This document shows positions 47,308 through 56,972 of a stretch of 64,000 nt of DNA, in pieces (positions within the stretch are counted from its first letter, which is position 1; each line of letters opens with the position of its first letter). Origin of the DNA: Nesterenkonia haasae (GTDB taxonomy: Bacteria > Actinomycetota > Actinomycetes > Actinomycetales > Micrococcaceae); NCBI RefSeq assembly GCF_010119385.1, contig NZ_VFIE01000017.1, forward strand, positions 396,018 to 460,017, written 5' to 3'. Position numbers and translations under genes: made by a program. The notes under the pieces were generated by a model, which saw nothing but the letters and a program-made list of their open reading frames with translations, made no database searches and had not been told where the DNA came from.

Positions 47308-48003
47308 ATGTCACAGGCCTCTCACACTTCCGTGCTCGACGACCTTGGCCGCCGCATTGCGGGTAACGAGCTGCCTCCTGGAGAAGTACTGACACTCGCT
47401 GAACTGGAGAAGCAGTACGGGGTCTCCCGCACTGTGATCAGAGAATCCGTGCGTGTGTTGGAGGCCAAAACGATGGTGGAATCCAAGCGGCGCATAGGGG
47501 TCACAGTGACTCCTATGAAGCGCTGGCACGTACTGGATCCGATGCTCATCCGCTGGCGACTTGAGTCCCCTGCCCGAGTGCAGCAGCTGATCGCCCTGAC
47601 CGAACTCCGCTTAGCCGTCGAACCTGCCGCGGCCAGGCTTACGGCTGTGCGCGCCTCGGAAGACACCCGAGCAGAAATCTGGCGACTGGCGAGCCTGCTT
47701 AAGACACTCGGGGAATCCAACCGGGGTGATACTCAAGAGTATTTGGACGCCGATGTGGCTTTCCACAATTGTCTGCTGGACGCGTGCGGAAACCTCATGC
47801 TGAGCGCCATCAAGGAGCCCATTGCCCAGGTCATCAGCGGTCGTCACCATGCAGGCCTTACCCCCGGAACTCCGGTCCATGAGTCTCTGCACAACCATGT
47901 GGAGGCGGCCGCCGCGATTGTGCGGGCGGACGCCGACGCCGCAGAAAGCTACGTTCGCGCCTATGTAGAGTCAATCCTCGGTGAGGTACGCGCCATCGGC
48001 TGA
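47308..48003 (+). CDS. FadR/GntR family transcriptional regulator
   Basis: 231 aa. An N-terminal wHTH of the GntR type (DLGRRIAGNELPPGEVLTLA, LEKQYGVSRTVIRESVRVLE) and a C-terminal FCD effector domain with metal-ligand residues in LDADVAFHNCLLDACGN and VHESLHNHVEAAAAI. The FCD pocket typically binds a carboxylate such as gluconate or a phosphosugar acid. It sits in the middle of the sugar-acid cluster, divergent from gntP, and is the likely local regulator. Confidence 0.92.
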   Translation: MSQASHTSVLDDLGRRIAGNELPPGEVLTLAELEKQYGVSRTVIRESVRVLEAKTMVESKRRIGVTVTPMKRWHVLDPMLIRWRLESPARVQQLIALTELRLAVEPAAARLTAVRASEDTRAEIWRLASLLKTLGESNRGDTQEYLDADVAFHNCLLDACGNLMLSAIKEPIAQVISGRHHAGLTPGTPVHESLHNHVEAAAAIVRADADAAESYVRAYVESILGEVRAIG

Positions 48004-48020
48004 AGACCGGCGAAGATCCC

Positions 48021-48971
48021 CTAGGCAATTCCGTTCGGTGGCTCCTCGCCATCTAGGACTGCCAACACGTTCTCGACTGCGGCTGCTGCTGTGCGTTGCA
48101 CAGATTCTTTGCTGTGCGCTCCGGAATGCGGAGTAGCAACGACCCTCGGATGACCCACTAAGGGAGAATCGCGCGGGGGTTCGGTCTCGTAAGCGTCTAG
48201 GCCCAACCCGAACACATGCCCAGCCTCCAAGGCTGCTGCAGCTGCATGTTCGTCAATGAGACCACCGCGAGCCGTGTTGATGATGATCACCCCTGGCGGC
48301 ATGGCAGCGATTCTCTCAGCTGAGACAATATGGCGTGTCTTCTCGTTCAGGGGGATATGCAGACTGATCACGTCACTGCTGACGAAGACCTCATCCAGTG
48401 TTACAGGGGTGATACCGAGCGCGGTGATCTCCTGAGCACTGAGCCCCGGGTCGAATCCCAGCACCTGCATGCCAATACCGCGGGCCATTTCTGCCGTATC
48501 GCGACCTATGGCCCCCAACCCCACGAGCCCTAGCCGGCGTCCAGCCAACTCGATTCCCTCAAACCGTGGCCAGTCCCCTGCGGCCACGGCAGTCGAAGCC
48601 TGCGGGATCTGCCGGGCCACGGCAAACATCAGGCCCAGAGTGAGCTCAGCGACTGAGTGGCCATTGGCTCCGGGAGCATTCGTGATGCGAACCCCGGCTT
48701 TCCGCGCAGCTTCGAGGTCAATGCGGTCATACCCGACGCCATAGCGAGCAATGACTTTCAGTTGAGGTGCCTGGGCAAAGAGCTCGGCCGGGAAACTGTC
48801 CAACCCTGCGATGACAGCTTCGACTCCGCCCAGTGCTGACTTGAGTTCTTCCGCAATCATGGGTCGTCCATAAGGATTGGCCACCAGCTCTGCACCGCGC
48901 TCGCGTAGCGGTTCCAGGGCCGCAATCTCAAGGTTGGAAGACAGTGAAGTGGGGGTGATGAGTACCTTCAT
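48021..48971 (-). CDS. D-isomer specific 2-hydroxyacid dehydrogenase
   Basis: 316 aa. NAD-binding GLVGLGAIGRDTAEMARGIG (GxGxxG), catalytic Arg in NTARGGLIDEHA, Glu in the next strand and His in VATPHSGAHSKES. GhrB/2-ketogluconate reductase-like and SerA-like enzymes share this form. The gluconate context suggests reduction of a 2-keto sugar acid, or oxidation of a 2-hydroxy acid. Its start is three bases after the kinase stop, so kinase and dehydrogenase are cotranscribed. Confidence 0.9.
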   Translation of the reverse strand: MKVLITPTSLSSNLEIAALEPLRERGAELVANPYGRPMIAEELKSALGGVEAVIAGLDSFPAELFAQAPQLKVIARYGVGYDRIDLEAARKAGVRITNAPGANGHSVAELTLGLMFAVARQIPQASTAVAAGDWPRFEGIELAGRRLGLVGLGAIGRDTAEMARGIGMQVLGFDPGLSAQEITALGITPVTLDEVFVSSDVISLHIPLNEKTRHIVSAERIAAMPPGVIIINTARGGLIDEHAAAAALEAGHVFGLGLDAYETEPPRDSPLVGHPRVVATPHSGAHSKESVQRTAAAAVENVLAVLDGEEPPNGIA

Positions 48972-48974
48972 ATC

Positions 48975-50417
48975 TCACTCCATCCTGTTCGAGGGCTCTG
49001 GATTGGTCCGCGTGTAGCCCTCAAGGTAGCGGCTGAATTCCTCGGCGTAATAGTCAGCGAGCTCTGCCCGAGGCCTGATGAGCTGGCGGTCTTCCTCTCT
49101 GAAGGCGGGTTGGTCATCGTCGAGTCCTACCGCCCTGATGCCCATCCTCACCGCCCCCACTACGGAACTGTGCTGCAGTGCGGAGACTTCCATCTCGGCA
49201 CCGAAGACATCAGCGGTGAGCTGGGTCCAGAAAGGGGAGGACAGTACGCCGCCCGAGAGGATGATGCGCCGAGGGCTGCCATTGAGTGCGATGAGCTCCC
49301 GGTAGCAGTGGTAGAGGGACAGCGTGACGCCGTGAAGCACGGACTGGTACATCTGTGCACGCGAATGCGCAGGATGCAGCTCCAAGAAGCCGCCTCTTCG
49401 CTGGTCCTGCCACCCGGGGCAGCGCTCTCCGAAGAGGAACGGCATGAACAGCGGCAGATCCTGCGGAGCAGAAGACAGTTGCGGTTCCAGGTCCGCATAC
49501 GTCGTGTGGGAGTCAAAGAGCCGATCCTTGGCCCAGTCCACGCAGTTGGTACACCCTGAGGCCGCCGCACCAGAGAGCCACCCCACCGGGGAACGATACG
49601 ACCAGGTGCTCATTCGCGGCGAGAACGACGGGGCGGAGACCGCGTACCTCAGAGCGCCGGAGGTCCCCATGGAGAATGTCATGTCACCCTCCGCGGTCGC
49701 GCCGTTACCCACCTGGTTCATGCCCCCGTCAGGACCAGGTATGAGGACTGGAACGCCGGATTTGATCCCGAGCACCTTCGCGATCTCCGGGGTCAGTGGC
49801 GCGGTGGTCTGATCGTCGTGGAGCTCAGGTAGCACGACCTCCTCGATATCCAGCCGCGAGAGAACCGACTGGTCCCACGAGCAAGTCTCACCGTTCATCA
49901 ACCCAGTTCCGGAGGCTTGGGAGACGCTAGTCCAGCTTTGACCTGTCATCCGCGCGAAGTTGTAACTGTTCTGGTCCAGAACCAACCCACCAGCAATGCT
50001 GATTCCTTGTGACTTCAGCAGCATCAGCTTGAATGCCGGGTAAATGGCGTTGACCATGCAACCGGTGCGTCGATAGAACCATTCGGTAAATGCCTCATCC
50101 TTTCGCAGTTCGGAACAGAGGTCCTGCGCACCGGTGAACGGCCACTCCTGAACTGGTGAGATTTCTGCCAAGTCGGAGGCTCGCAGCGTCATCCCGTGCC
50201 ATGTGCCGGAGAGCGCGATCAAGTCCACTCGGTGTCCTGCCAAGGCCTGCCGGCCCAGTGTCATGAGCTGAGCGAAAACACTCTCAGCGTCGCGTACCGC
50301 GGGGTCTGCGCCGGGGAGCTCAAAACGACGGGTCTGGACTGACACCTCTTGGGAGGAAGTGTCGAAGAGCATGGACTTGGCTGACGTCGTGCTCGCCTCG
50401 AGCGCAAGAATTTTCAT
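48975..50417 (-). CDS. FGGY family carbohydrate kinase, probable gluconokinase
   Basis: 480 aa from the ATG at 50417 (AAGGAAG upstream). FGGY signatures: ILALEASTTSAKSMLFDTSS (phosphate loop), VDLIALSGTWHGMTL, PGPDGGMNQVGNGA, MTFSMGTSGALRYAV (phosphate 2) and IILSGGVLSSPFWTQLTADV (adenosine). GntP next door suggests gluconate as substrate; xylulose-type kinases share the family. The product, 6-phosphogluconate, could enter the pentose phosphate route. The frame upstream of 50417 is open but overlaps the aldolase gene and is not coding. Confidence 0.88.
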   Translation of the reverse strand: MKILALEASTTSAKSMLFDTSSQEVSVQTRRFELPGADPAVRDAESVFAQLMTLGRQALAGHRVDLIALSGTWHGMTLRASDLAEISPVQEWPFTGAQDLCSELRKDEAFTEWFYRRTGCMVNAIYPAFKLMLLKSQGISIAGGLVLDQNSYNFARMTGQSWTSVSQASGTGLMNGETCSWDQSVLSRLDIEEVVLPELHDDQTTAPLTPEIAKVLGIKSGVPVLIPGPDGGMNQVGNGATAEGDMTFSMGTSGALRYAVSAPSFSPRMSTWSYRSPVGWLSGAAASGCTNCVDWAKDRLFDSHTTYADLEPQLSSAPQDLPLFMPFLFGERCPGWQDQRRGGFLELHPAHSRAQMYQSVLHGVTLSLYHCYRELIALNGSPRRIILSGGVLSSPFWTQLTADVFGAEMEVSALQHSSVVGAVRMGIRAVGLDDDQPAFREEDRQLIRPRAELADYYAEEFSRYLEGYTRTNPEPSNRME

Positions 50418-50459
50418 ACAGTCGCTTCCTTGGGGTCTGCGGAACTGAATTTCCTCAAT

Positions 50460-50493
50460 GGTATGATCATTTCGGTCAAAAAGTGAACCGAAA
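50460..50493. promoter_or_regulatory. Candidate operators between the kinase and aldolase genes
   Basis: GGTATGATCA (50460-50469) repeats the GGTnnnATCA pattern of 47260 and contains the palindrome ATGATCAT. Next to it is TTTCGGT-n10-ACCGAAA (50470-50476 and 50487-50493), a perfect 7-bp inverted repeat just before the AGGAGG of the aldolase gene. Both are well placed to control the divergent pair. Confidence 0.5.
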
Positions 50494-50508
50494 CACAGGA
50501 GGCTACCG

Positions 50509-51171
50509 TTGTCCGTTCCGCCGCAGCCCCCCGTGCTCGATCGATTATCGGCCCTCGGAATCGTCCCGGTGGTCTCAGTCAGCACTGCGGCACAGGCAGT
50601 TGAGGTGGCTCGAGCCCTCGCGGAGGGTGGGCTGCCGGCTGCTGAAATCACTTTCCGCACATCCGCAGCGGCGGAGGCGATAGCGGCGATCACTGCCTCC
50701 GATGCGGAGGTTCTCTTGGGCGCAGGTACGGTCACGACTACTGAGCAGGTTGACCAGGCTGCTGCTGCGGGGGCCATGTACGTCGTCTCCCCCGGGACCT
50801 CGGCTACTGTGGTCCACCACGCCAGAAGTCTTGGGCTGCCTGTACTTCCTGGAGCTGTGACCGCCACCGAGGTTCAAAATGCGTTGGAACTTGGACTCAC
50901 GACCGTCAAATTCTTTCCCGCCGACACCTCCGGGGGTCCTGCTGCCATCAGAGCCCTTGCCGCACCTTTTGGCGAGATCTCGTTCGTCCCGACAGGTGGG
51001 GTGGGGATGGAGAATCTTAGGGAGTATCTGAACATTCCCGCAGTGCGGGCCGTCGGGGGCTCCTGGATGGTGCCCCAGGTTCTGGTTGAGGCGGGGAAAT
51101 ACGCTGAGATTGCACAGTTGGCCTCCGAGGCTGCAGCCGCCGTGGACCGTATCCGGTCACGCTCGGCATAG
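50509..51171 (+). CDS. eda: KDPG/KHG-type aldolase
   Basis: 220 aa from the TTG at 50509, supported by AGGAGG at 50497-50502. Class I aldolase of the Eda family: GGLPAAEITFRTSAA (Glu and Arg), [26 protein letters not shown] and the Schiff-base lysine in TTVKFFPADTSGG, PTGGVGMENLREYL. It splits 2-keto-3-deoxy-6-phosphogluconate to pyruvate and glyceraldehyde 3-phosphate. No 6-phosphogluconate dehydratase gene is in the window, so a complete Entner-Doudoroff route is not shown. Confidence 0.93.
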   Translation: MSVPPQPPVLDRLSALGIVPVVSVSTAAQAVEVARALAEGGLPAAEITFRTSAAAEAIAAITASDAEVLLGAGTVTTTEQVDQAAAAGAMYVVSPGTSATVVHHARSLGLPVLPGAVTATEVQNALELGLTTVKFFPADTSGGPAAIRALAAPFGEISFVPTGGVGMENLREYLNIPAVRAVGGSWMVPQVLVEAGKYAEIAQLASEAAAAVDRIRSRSA

Positions 51172-51185
51172 ACGCTCGCACAGTC

Positions 51186-52721
51186 TCAGCTCTCCACCCA
51201 GTCGAAGGTTTTGGTGACGGCCTTCTTCCATTCAGCCAGCCGCTTCTCGCGGTCACCGGCGCTCATGGTGGGCCTCCAGCGTTGTCCTTCAGTCCAGTGC
51301 TCAACCAATTCAGCTGTGGAGCTCCAATATCCGGTGGCCAAACCCGCAGCGTATGCCGCACCCAGTGCGGTGGTTTCAATCACCTCAGGACGGACAACGT
51401 CCACTCCGAGTACGTCGGCCTGAAACTGCATCAGAAGGTCATTGACGACCATGCCCCCGTCGACTTTCAGTTCGGTAAGGTCCTCCGGCGCAGAAGCGTT
51501 CATGGCTTCCACGACTTCGGCAGACTGAAAAGCAACAGATTCCAATGCAGCTCTGCAGATGTGATCGGCGTTGACGTAACGTGTCAGACCGACAATGACC
51601 CCGCGGGCCTCTGATCTCCAATAGGGGGCGAAGAGCCCGGAGAACGCTGGGACCACATAGGCTCCCCCGTGGTCCTCCACTCTGGCTGCGCGAGTCTCGG
51701 ACTCAGCAGCCTCGCTGATGAGCCCCAGGTTGTCACGCAGCCACTGGATGAGCGATCCGGTGACTGCAATCGACCCTTCGAGGGCGTACACCGGTTTTTG
51801 GTCTCCGAACTGATAGGCCAGAGTCGTCAGTAGCCCGTGATCGTTCCGCACGAGATCGTGACCGGTATTCATAAGCATGAAGTTTCCGGTGCCGTAGGTG
51901 TTCTTTCCCTGCCCGGTGTCGAAACACGCCTGGCCTACAGTGGCCGCATGCTGGTCTCCCAATATGCCTGCAATCGGGACGCCCGGAATCCCGGTGTCCT
52001 GGGAGCACTCGGCGTAGACTTCGGAAGAACTTGCAATCCTCGGCAGCATCTCGAGCGGGACGCCTATGGCGGCGCAAATATCGCCGTTCCAGTCCAGGGT
52101 GTCGATGTTCATCAAGAGCGTTCGCGAGGCATTGGTGACGTCGGTGACATGCACTCCCCCGGACACCCCGCCGGTGAGGTTCCACAACAACCAGGTATCC
52201 ATTGTTCCGAACAACAGCTGGCCTGCTGCTGCGCGATCATGGGCACCGTCCACGCGGTCGAGAGTCCAACGGATTTTAGGGCCAGAGAAGTACGTGGCCA
52301 AGGGAAGCCCTGTACGCTCCTTGAACCTCTCCGTGTCCGGTTGGTCACCTTCACCCGCGGCGGCGAATTCGTCACAGAGGCTCTGCGTGCGGGTGTCTTG
52401 CCAGACGATGGCCCGGTGAATCGGTTTTCCGGTCTCACGGTCCCACACCACAGTGGTCTCCCGCTGGTTCGTAATGCCCAATGAGTCGATCTCACTGCTG
52501 TCCAGTTCCCCCTCGCGGAGCGCACCGGCAATGACTTCCCGCGTATTCGTCCAAATTTCTGCCGCGTCGTGCTCGACCCAACCGGCCTGCGGGAAGTGCT
52601 GATCGTGTTCCTTCTGCGCGGAGGAGACAATATGCCCCGCATGGTCGAACACAACCGCCCGGGTCGAGGTTGTGCCCTGGTCAATGGAGAGCACATAGGC
52701 TCCCCTCGAGTGGCTTTTCAT
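51186..52721 (-). CDS. glpK: Glycerol kinase
   Basis: 511 aa. FGGY kinase of the GlpK type: [86 protein letters not shown] and the ATP site [20 protein letters not shown]. It makes sn-glycerol 3-phosphate. The ATG overlaps the glpD stop (ATGA), so the two are translated together. No glycerol facilitator gene is adjacent. Confidence 0.97.
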   Translation of the reverse strand: MKSHSRGAYVLSIDQGTTSTRAVVFDHAGHIVSSAQKEHDQHFPQAGWVEHDAAEIWTNTREVIAGALREGELDSSEIDSLGITNQRETTVVWDRETGKPIHRAIVWQDTRTQSLCDEFAAAGEGDQPDTERFKERTGLPLATYFSGPKIRWTLDRVDGAHDRAAAGQLLFGTMDTWLLWNLTGGVSGGVHVTDVTNASRTLLMNIDTLDWNGDICAAIGVPLEMLPRIASSSEVYAECSQDTGIPGVPIAGILGDQHAATVGQACFDTGQGKNTYGTGNFMLMNTGHDLVRNDHGLLTTLAYQFGDQKPVYALEGSIAVTGSLIQWLRDNLGLISEAAESETRAARVEDHGGAYVVPAFSGLFAPYWRSEARGVIVGLTRYVNADHICRAALESVAFQSAEVVEAMNASAPEDLTELKVDGGMVVNDLLMQFQADVLGVDVVRPEVIETTALGAAYAAGLATGYWSSTAELVEHWTEGQRWRPTMSAGDREKRLAEWKKAVTKTFDWVES

Positions 52722-54505
52722 GACGGGAGCGCCTCAGCTTTCTCGCCGGGGACGGCGTGGTGGGCCGATATGAGTTCTGCGGCCACGGCGTCGTCGTTGA
52801 CTGTCTCCGCTTCCTGAACTGCTTCTACATGAGACCGGTAGGCTGCCTTTTCTGCGGCTGACTGCTCACTTGTCCACTCCAACAGGGGAGCCATTATCTG
52901 AAGGATCTCATCCACGGCGCTGAGCCCACGATCACCGGTTTCGTAGTTCAGCCGCGTCCGACGAGCCATCACATCGTCCAAATGCAGGACACCCTCCGCT
53001 GTGACGGCATACGCGATCTCAGCCCGCAGATATGACGGAGCGTGCTGAAGGGGCCGGGCCAAGTCCGGCTGCGCGTCGATGAGCGCGGTCAACTCACCCA
53101 GCAAAGAGCCGTATCGGTTGAGCAGACGGTCAACCCGCTGGGAATCCCATCCGTACCGCTCTGCAAGGTGCTCAGCCTGATCCACCCACTCGCCGTACCC
53201 TTGTCCTCCGAGCAGCGGCAGGACGGCTGTGATGGATGCTCGGTCCTTGAAAGTGCCTTCCACGGCGAAGTCGACCACATCTTCAGCCATCACGCGGTAC
53301 GTGGTGAGTTTGCCTCCAGCGACACCTGTCAGCCCCGGAGCCAACTGCATCACCGTATGTTCGCGGGAGACTTTCGCGGAGGCTGATTCGTTCATCTTGA
53401 CCGGTTGCACAAGCGGCCTCAGGCCAGCCCAGGTGGCCAGCACATCATCCCGGGTGAGATCTTCGCCGAGTACCGCATTGGCGTGTTCCAGGACGTAGTC
53501 GATGTCCGCAGATGTGGCCGCCGGAGAATCCACGGCTTCGTGCCAGGCCGTATCCGTGGTTCCGATCGACCACACATCGCGCAGCGGGATCAGAAAGAGG
53601 ACCGACTTCTCAGTCTGTGTGATCACACCTACCCTTCCTTCGGCAGCGATCCGGTCCCGTGGGACCGTAATGTGGATGCCTTTCGAAGCCAGTACCTGCA
53701 ATCCGGAGGTCGCCTTAGCCGAGCGTTGAGCTTCGCCGGTCCACACGCCGGCGGCCAGAATGACCTCTTTGGCGTGAACATCGAACTCCTCGCCTGTGAG
53801 CCGGTCTCTGATTCTCGCGCCCGTGACACGCTTATCTGCTTCGACTGAGTCGCCTGCCTCCTCCCGGAGGTACTCGATCACTTCGGTGCGGGACGCCACC
53901 GCGGCTCCTAAGCTGTGAGCAGAGCGGGCAAGAGTAAGGACGAGTCGGGCGTCGTCGACCTGGGCGTCGTAGTATTCCAAAGCACCGTGGTACTTCTCTG
54001 GGTCCAGCGCTGCGAAGCGCTCACGCAGCCGGCCCCGCCCTAGGTGGCGGTGGAAGGGCACCGCGCGGCCCTTGGACCCTCGCAGCAGAGAGGAGCCGGA
54101 GGCCAATGTGTCGTAGAGAGTCACGCCGGAGCCGATGAAGGCCCGATCCACCACGGGTGTGGTGAACGGGAAGATGAACGGCAGCGGACGGACCAGGTGC
54201 GGTGCCAGCCGGCGCAGCAGCAGATCACGTTCACGCAGAGCTTCGGACACCAGTTTGAAGTCCAACATCTGTAGGTAGCGCAGCCCACCGTGAACTAGTT
54301 GTGATGACCGGGAGGACGTTCCCTCCCCGAAGTCTCGGGCTTCAACCAACCCGGTGTCGAGACCCCGACCAGCGGCATCAAAGGCCGCAGAGGCACCGAC
54401 TACTCCTCCACCGATCACCAAGACGTCCAACGGTTCAGCGCCAGGCTCGGAGGTGGCGCGCAGGCGGTTTAGGGCGTCATGACGGGATGCTGCATTGAGC
54501 GACAC
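52718..54505 (-). CDS. glpD: Glycerol-3-phosphate dehydrogenase, FAD-dependent
   Basis: 595 aa from the GTG at 54505 (GGAGGAG about 9 bases upstream). FAD motif [20 protein letters not shown], then [60 protein letters not shown] and a C-terminal cap domain ([20 protein letters not shown]). Oxidises glycerol 3-phosphate to DHAP and reduces quinone at the membrane. A start at 54529 is also in frame. Confidence 0.96.
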   Translation of the reverse strand: MSLNAASRHDALNRLRATSEPGAEPLDVLVIGGGVVGASAAFDAAGRGLDTGLVEARDFGEGTSSRSSQLVHGGLRYLQMLDFKLVSEALRERDLLLRRLAPHLVRPLPFIFPFTTPVVDRAFIGSGVTLYDTLASGSSLLRGSKGRAVPFHRHLGRGRLRERFAALDPEKYHGALEYYDAQVDDARLVLTLARSAHSLGAAVASRTEVIEYLREEAGDSVEADKRVTGARIRDRLTGEEFDVHAKEVILAAGVWTGEAQRSAKATSGLQVLASKGIHITVPRDRIAAEGRVGVITQTEKSVLFLIPLRDVWSIGTTDTAWHEAVDSPAATSADIDYVLEHANAVLGEDLTRDDVLATWAGLRPLVQPVKMNESASAKVSREHTVMQLAPGLTGVAGGKLTTYRVMAEDVVDFAVEGTFKDRASITAVLPLLGGQGYGEWVDQAEHLAERYGWDSQRVDRLLNRYGSLLGELTALIDAQPDLARPLQHAPSYLRAEIAYAVTAEGVLHLDDVMARRTRLNYETGDRGLSAVDEILQIMAPLLEWTSEQSAAEKAAYRSHVEAVQEAETVNDDAVAAELISAHHAVPGEKAEALPS

Positions 54506-54646
54506 GGGCTTCACTCCTCCAGGGTACAAGGCAGGAAGAACGGTTCACTCAATCGTGACCTCCAAGCCTCTTCCCAGATAGCCAACCTAGGGTCGAGAAT
54601 CAAGAGAGCACCTGTTCGACCGACCTTGCAGGACAAGGAGTGAGTT

Positions 54647-55555
54647 ATGTCCTCTGGCATTACGCCAACTGAGGAGATCCCCGCCGACCAATTGGTCAGG
54701 CAGGCCGACGGCGACCTATACCGGCAACTGCTCGACCAGCTGAACTCCAATGCTGAGCAGCACGGCGAGCCCGGTGCAGTCCAGCGGATGGTGGAAATTC
54801 GCCGACAGCTGACGGAGTTCCAGCTGCACTACAAGTTCGGCATGGACGAAGTGCTCACTAAAATCAACGTGCTGCGCGAGGAGTTTGAACACACCAGGGA
54901 CTACTCCCCCATTGAACACGTCAACTACCGGTTGAAGTCGCTTGAGCGCATCCTGGACAAGGTCCGTCGGTACGGGTGTGAGCCCACACTCGAGGGCATC
55001 CGACACTCCATCAGGGACATAGCCGGAATCCGGATCACCACCAGTTTCGTCTCCGACGCCTTCTGGGTCGCGGAGATGCTGTGCAGCCAGCCTGATCTTC
55101 GAGTGGTGGAGGTCAAAGACTATATTCGCCGGCCCAAGCCCAACGGATATCAGAGCCTGCACGTCATCCTGCAGGTGCCCGTCTACCTCTCCAATCGCAC
55201 TGAATTCGTGTACGTGGAAGTGCAGATTCGCACAGTGGCGATGGATTTCTGGGCCTCATTGGAACACAAGATCTACTACACCTACGACGGTGAGGTTCCC
55301 TCCGACATCTTGGATGAACTGCGCGACGCCGCGGTGCAGGCAGCAGCTTTGGACACGCAGATGGCTGAAATCCGCGACAAGGTCACCGCTCTGCGTGAAC
55401 AAGCACCGGCCTCCGGGCAGGGCGCCACAGGCCCGACGCCGGCTGACCGTCCCGATCCGGGACACTGGTTCCGCGGCAGTGATGACGCCACTGGCCCCAC
55501 TGACCCGGATTCACCCTTTTTCACCTGGCAGGACGGGCGAAAAAGCAGCAACTAG
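54647..55555 (+). CDS. Small alarmone synthetase ((p)ppGpp synthetase, RelA/SpoT domain)
   Basis: 302 aa. Only the synthetase domain is present: RDYSPIEHVNYRLKSLERIL, YGCEPTLEGIRHSIRDIAGI, YIRRPKPNGYQSLHVILQVP (catalytic Tyr/Gln region), VEVQIRTVAMDFWASLEHKI (catalytic Glu). No HD hydrolase, TGS or ACT domain, so it is a stand-alone synthetase of the SAS (RelQ/YjbM-like) group. The C-terminal 60 residues are a Pro/Asp-rich tail. ATG follows AAGGAG closely. It makes pppGpp/ppGpp from GTP or GDP and ATP. Confidence 0.94.
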   Translation: MSSGITPTEEIPADQLVRQADGDLYRQLLDQLNSNAEQHGEPGAVQRMVEIRRQLTEFQLHYKFGMDEVLTKINVLREEFEHTRDYSPIEHVNYRLKSLERILDKVRRYGCEPTLEGIRHSIRDIAGIRITTSFVSDAFWVAEMLCSQPDLRVVEVKDYIRRPKPNGYQSLHVILQVPVYLSNRTEFVYVEVQIRTVAMDFWASLEHKIYYTYDGEVPSDILDELRDAAVQAAALDTQMAEIRDKVTALREQAPASGQGATGPTPADRPDPGHWFRGSDDATGPTDPDSPFFTWQDGRKSSN

Positions 55556-55597
55556 CACATATTCTGCGCAGTCAGTCGCAGTCTCTTTCAAAATAGG

Positions 55598-55948
55598 CTA
55601 GAGGCTCCGCAGTGAATCGGGGGCCGGGAATGGGAGCCTGTGGTGCCGCACGTTCGAACCGACGGCTGCGGCCGCTCCCAGATCGTCTTCCAGGACTCGA
55701 ATCCCATGCGGACCGGCTTCGGTGATCCGCACACGCACCGACTCGCCATTGGGCAGCTCCAGTAGCCACAGCTCGGCGAGGAACGCCAAGCCCGTTTCAT
55801 CGAGTGCTTCCTCGGCCGTCAGCCAGTCGACTTCCTCAGTAATTTCTCGCCCCATGGCGTCGTGTGCAATGAAGCCGTCCCCGGACATGCGGATCCACCC
55901 AATGCGGTCTCCTTCAGGGCGGCGATGCTCGATCCATGTTTCGTCCAT
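55598..55948 (-). CDS. Conserved hypothetical protein, small alpha/beta
   Basis: 116 aa, not assigned to a family with a known role. Begins MDETWIEHRRPEGDRIGWIR, with a TAEEALDETGLAFLAELWLL helix and alternating strands (GESVRVRITEAGPHGIRVLE), predicted soluble and acidic. No signal peptide. Codon use is normal. It converges with the alarmone synthetase gene and its start is about 107 bp from the thiD stop; similar small proteins occur in Micrococcaceae. Confidence 0.75.
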   Translation of the reverse strand: MDETWIEHRRPEGDRIGWIRMSGDGFIAHDAMGREITEEVDWLTAEEALDETGLAFLAELWLLELPNGESVRVRITEAGPHGIRVLEDDLGAAAAVGSNVRHHRLPFPAPDSLRSL

Positions 55949-56055
55949 GGGGGCATATTAATGGGAATCAGTGGGGTCATCAAGGATTGTGCAGCCCATC
56001 CCTTTGAGGTGCTGCTGCAGCGTCCCCATGGGTGGCTGAAGCCCGAATCAGAACC

Positions 56056-56883
56056 CTACCGGCCCCAGGGAAAGTGGTTGATGGGGCCGTAGCCTTTGCC
56101 CACATCAAGCTCTTCGGCGCCCTGAAGTGCCCGTTGCATCCAATCTTTTACCGAGTCCAGCGCTGCGTTCCAGCTCAACCCCCGTGCGCGCAGGGTGGCG
56201 AACGCCGCGGAGACTGAACACCCAGTCCCATGGGTGTTGGTGGTCTTGACTCGAGGGGTGCTCACTGAGTAGGTCGCCGGGCGGCTGCCACCGACAGCCG
56301 GGAACACCAGACTGTCGGTGACGCTCGGCTGCCCCATATGGCCGCCCTTGGCCAGGACCACGGTGTGGTGGGCGTCGGCGACTCGTTCGGCCTGCCGGAT
56401 CAGTTCTGCCGACGATGACGCCGGCTCGGCACCGGCCAGAATGCCCAGTTCAGGAACATTGGGGGTCACCAGATCCGCGCGGTGAACGAAATCAATGAGT
56501 GAAGATTCAGCTTCCTCGTCGAGCAGCCGGTCCCCACTGGTAGCGACCATCACGGGATCGACCACGAGCGTCGGTGCACCGGTGGAGTCGAAGGTGGCTT
56601 CCCACCACTGGGTCACGGAATCGATGATCGCCGCTGTGCCGAGCATCCCGGTCTTGACCGCATGGATGGTGACGTCATCACTCACCGCGTCCAATTGAGC
56701 CCGCAGGAAGTCCACCGGCGGCACGTGAATCTGCCGGACACCCTGGGTGTTCTGAGCAACAAGAGCAGTAACCACACACATGCCGTAGCCGCCATGAGCG
56801 GCGAATGACTTCAGATCAGCTTGGATTCCCGCCCCTCCCGTGGGGTCGGTACCGGCGATCGAGAGAATATTGGGTATGCCCAC
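56056..56883 (-). CDS. thiD: Hydroxymethylpyrimidine/phosphomethylpyrimidine kinase
   Basis: 275 aa from the GTG at 56883 (AAGGGA seven bases upstream). Ribokinase-type fold: ILSIAGTDPTGGAGIQADLK, YGMCVVTALVAQNTQGV, AVKTGMLGTAAIIDSV, LVVDPVMVATSGDRLLDEEA and the anion hole NTHGTGCSVSAAFATLRARG. Phosphorylates HMP and HMP-P for thiamine synthesis. No TPP riboswitch is evident upstream. The upstream extension to 56964 lacks homology. Confidence 0.94.
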   Translation of the reverse strand: MGIPNILSIAGTDPTGGAGIQADLKSFAAHGGYGMCVVTALVAQNTQGVRQIHVPPVDFLRAQLDAVSDDVTIHAVKTGMLGTAAIIDSVTQWWEATFDSTGAPTLVVDPVMVATSGDRLLDEEAESSLIDFVHRADLVTPNVPELGILAGAEPASSSAELIRQAERVADAHHTVVLAKGGHMGQPSVTDSLVFPAVGGSRPATYSVSTPRVKTTNTHGTGCSVSAAFATLRARGLSWNAALDSVKDWMQRALQGAEELDVGKGYGPINHFPWGR

Positions 56884-56972
56884 AAGCAGTCCCTTCGTAC
56901 GTACTAACGTGACAGGTTCTACGGGTGTGTTCTCAGCGCCTGAAGCGCACCCCGTGCCGAGCACTTACGGTA

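Noticed and set aside
50418..50867. 150-residue extension of the FGGY kinase
   Set aside because: It overlaps the aldolase gene on the other strand and precedes a perfect FGGY start motif at 50417.
56884..56972. TPP riboswitch before thiD
   Set aside because: The gap is under 90 bases and the conserved thi-box elements are not visible.
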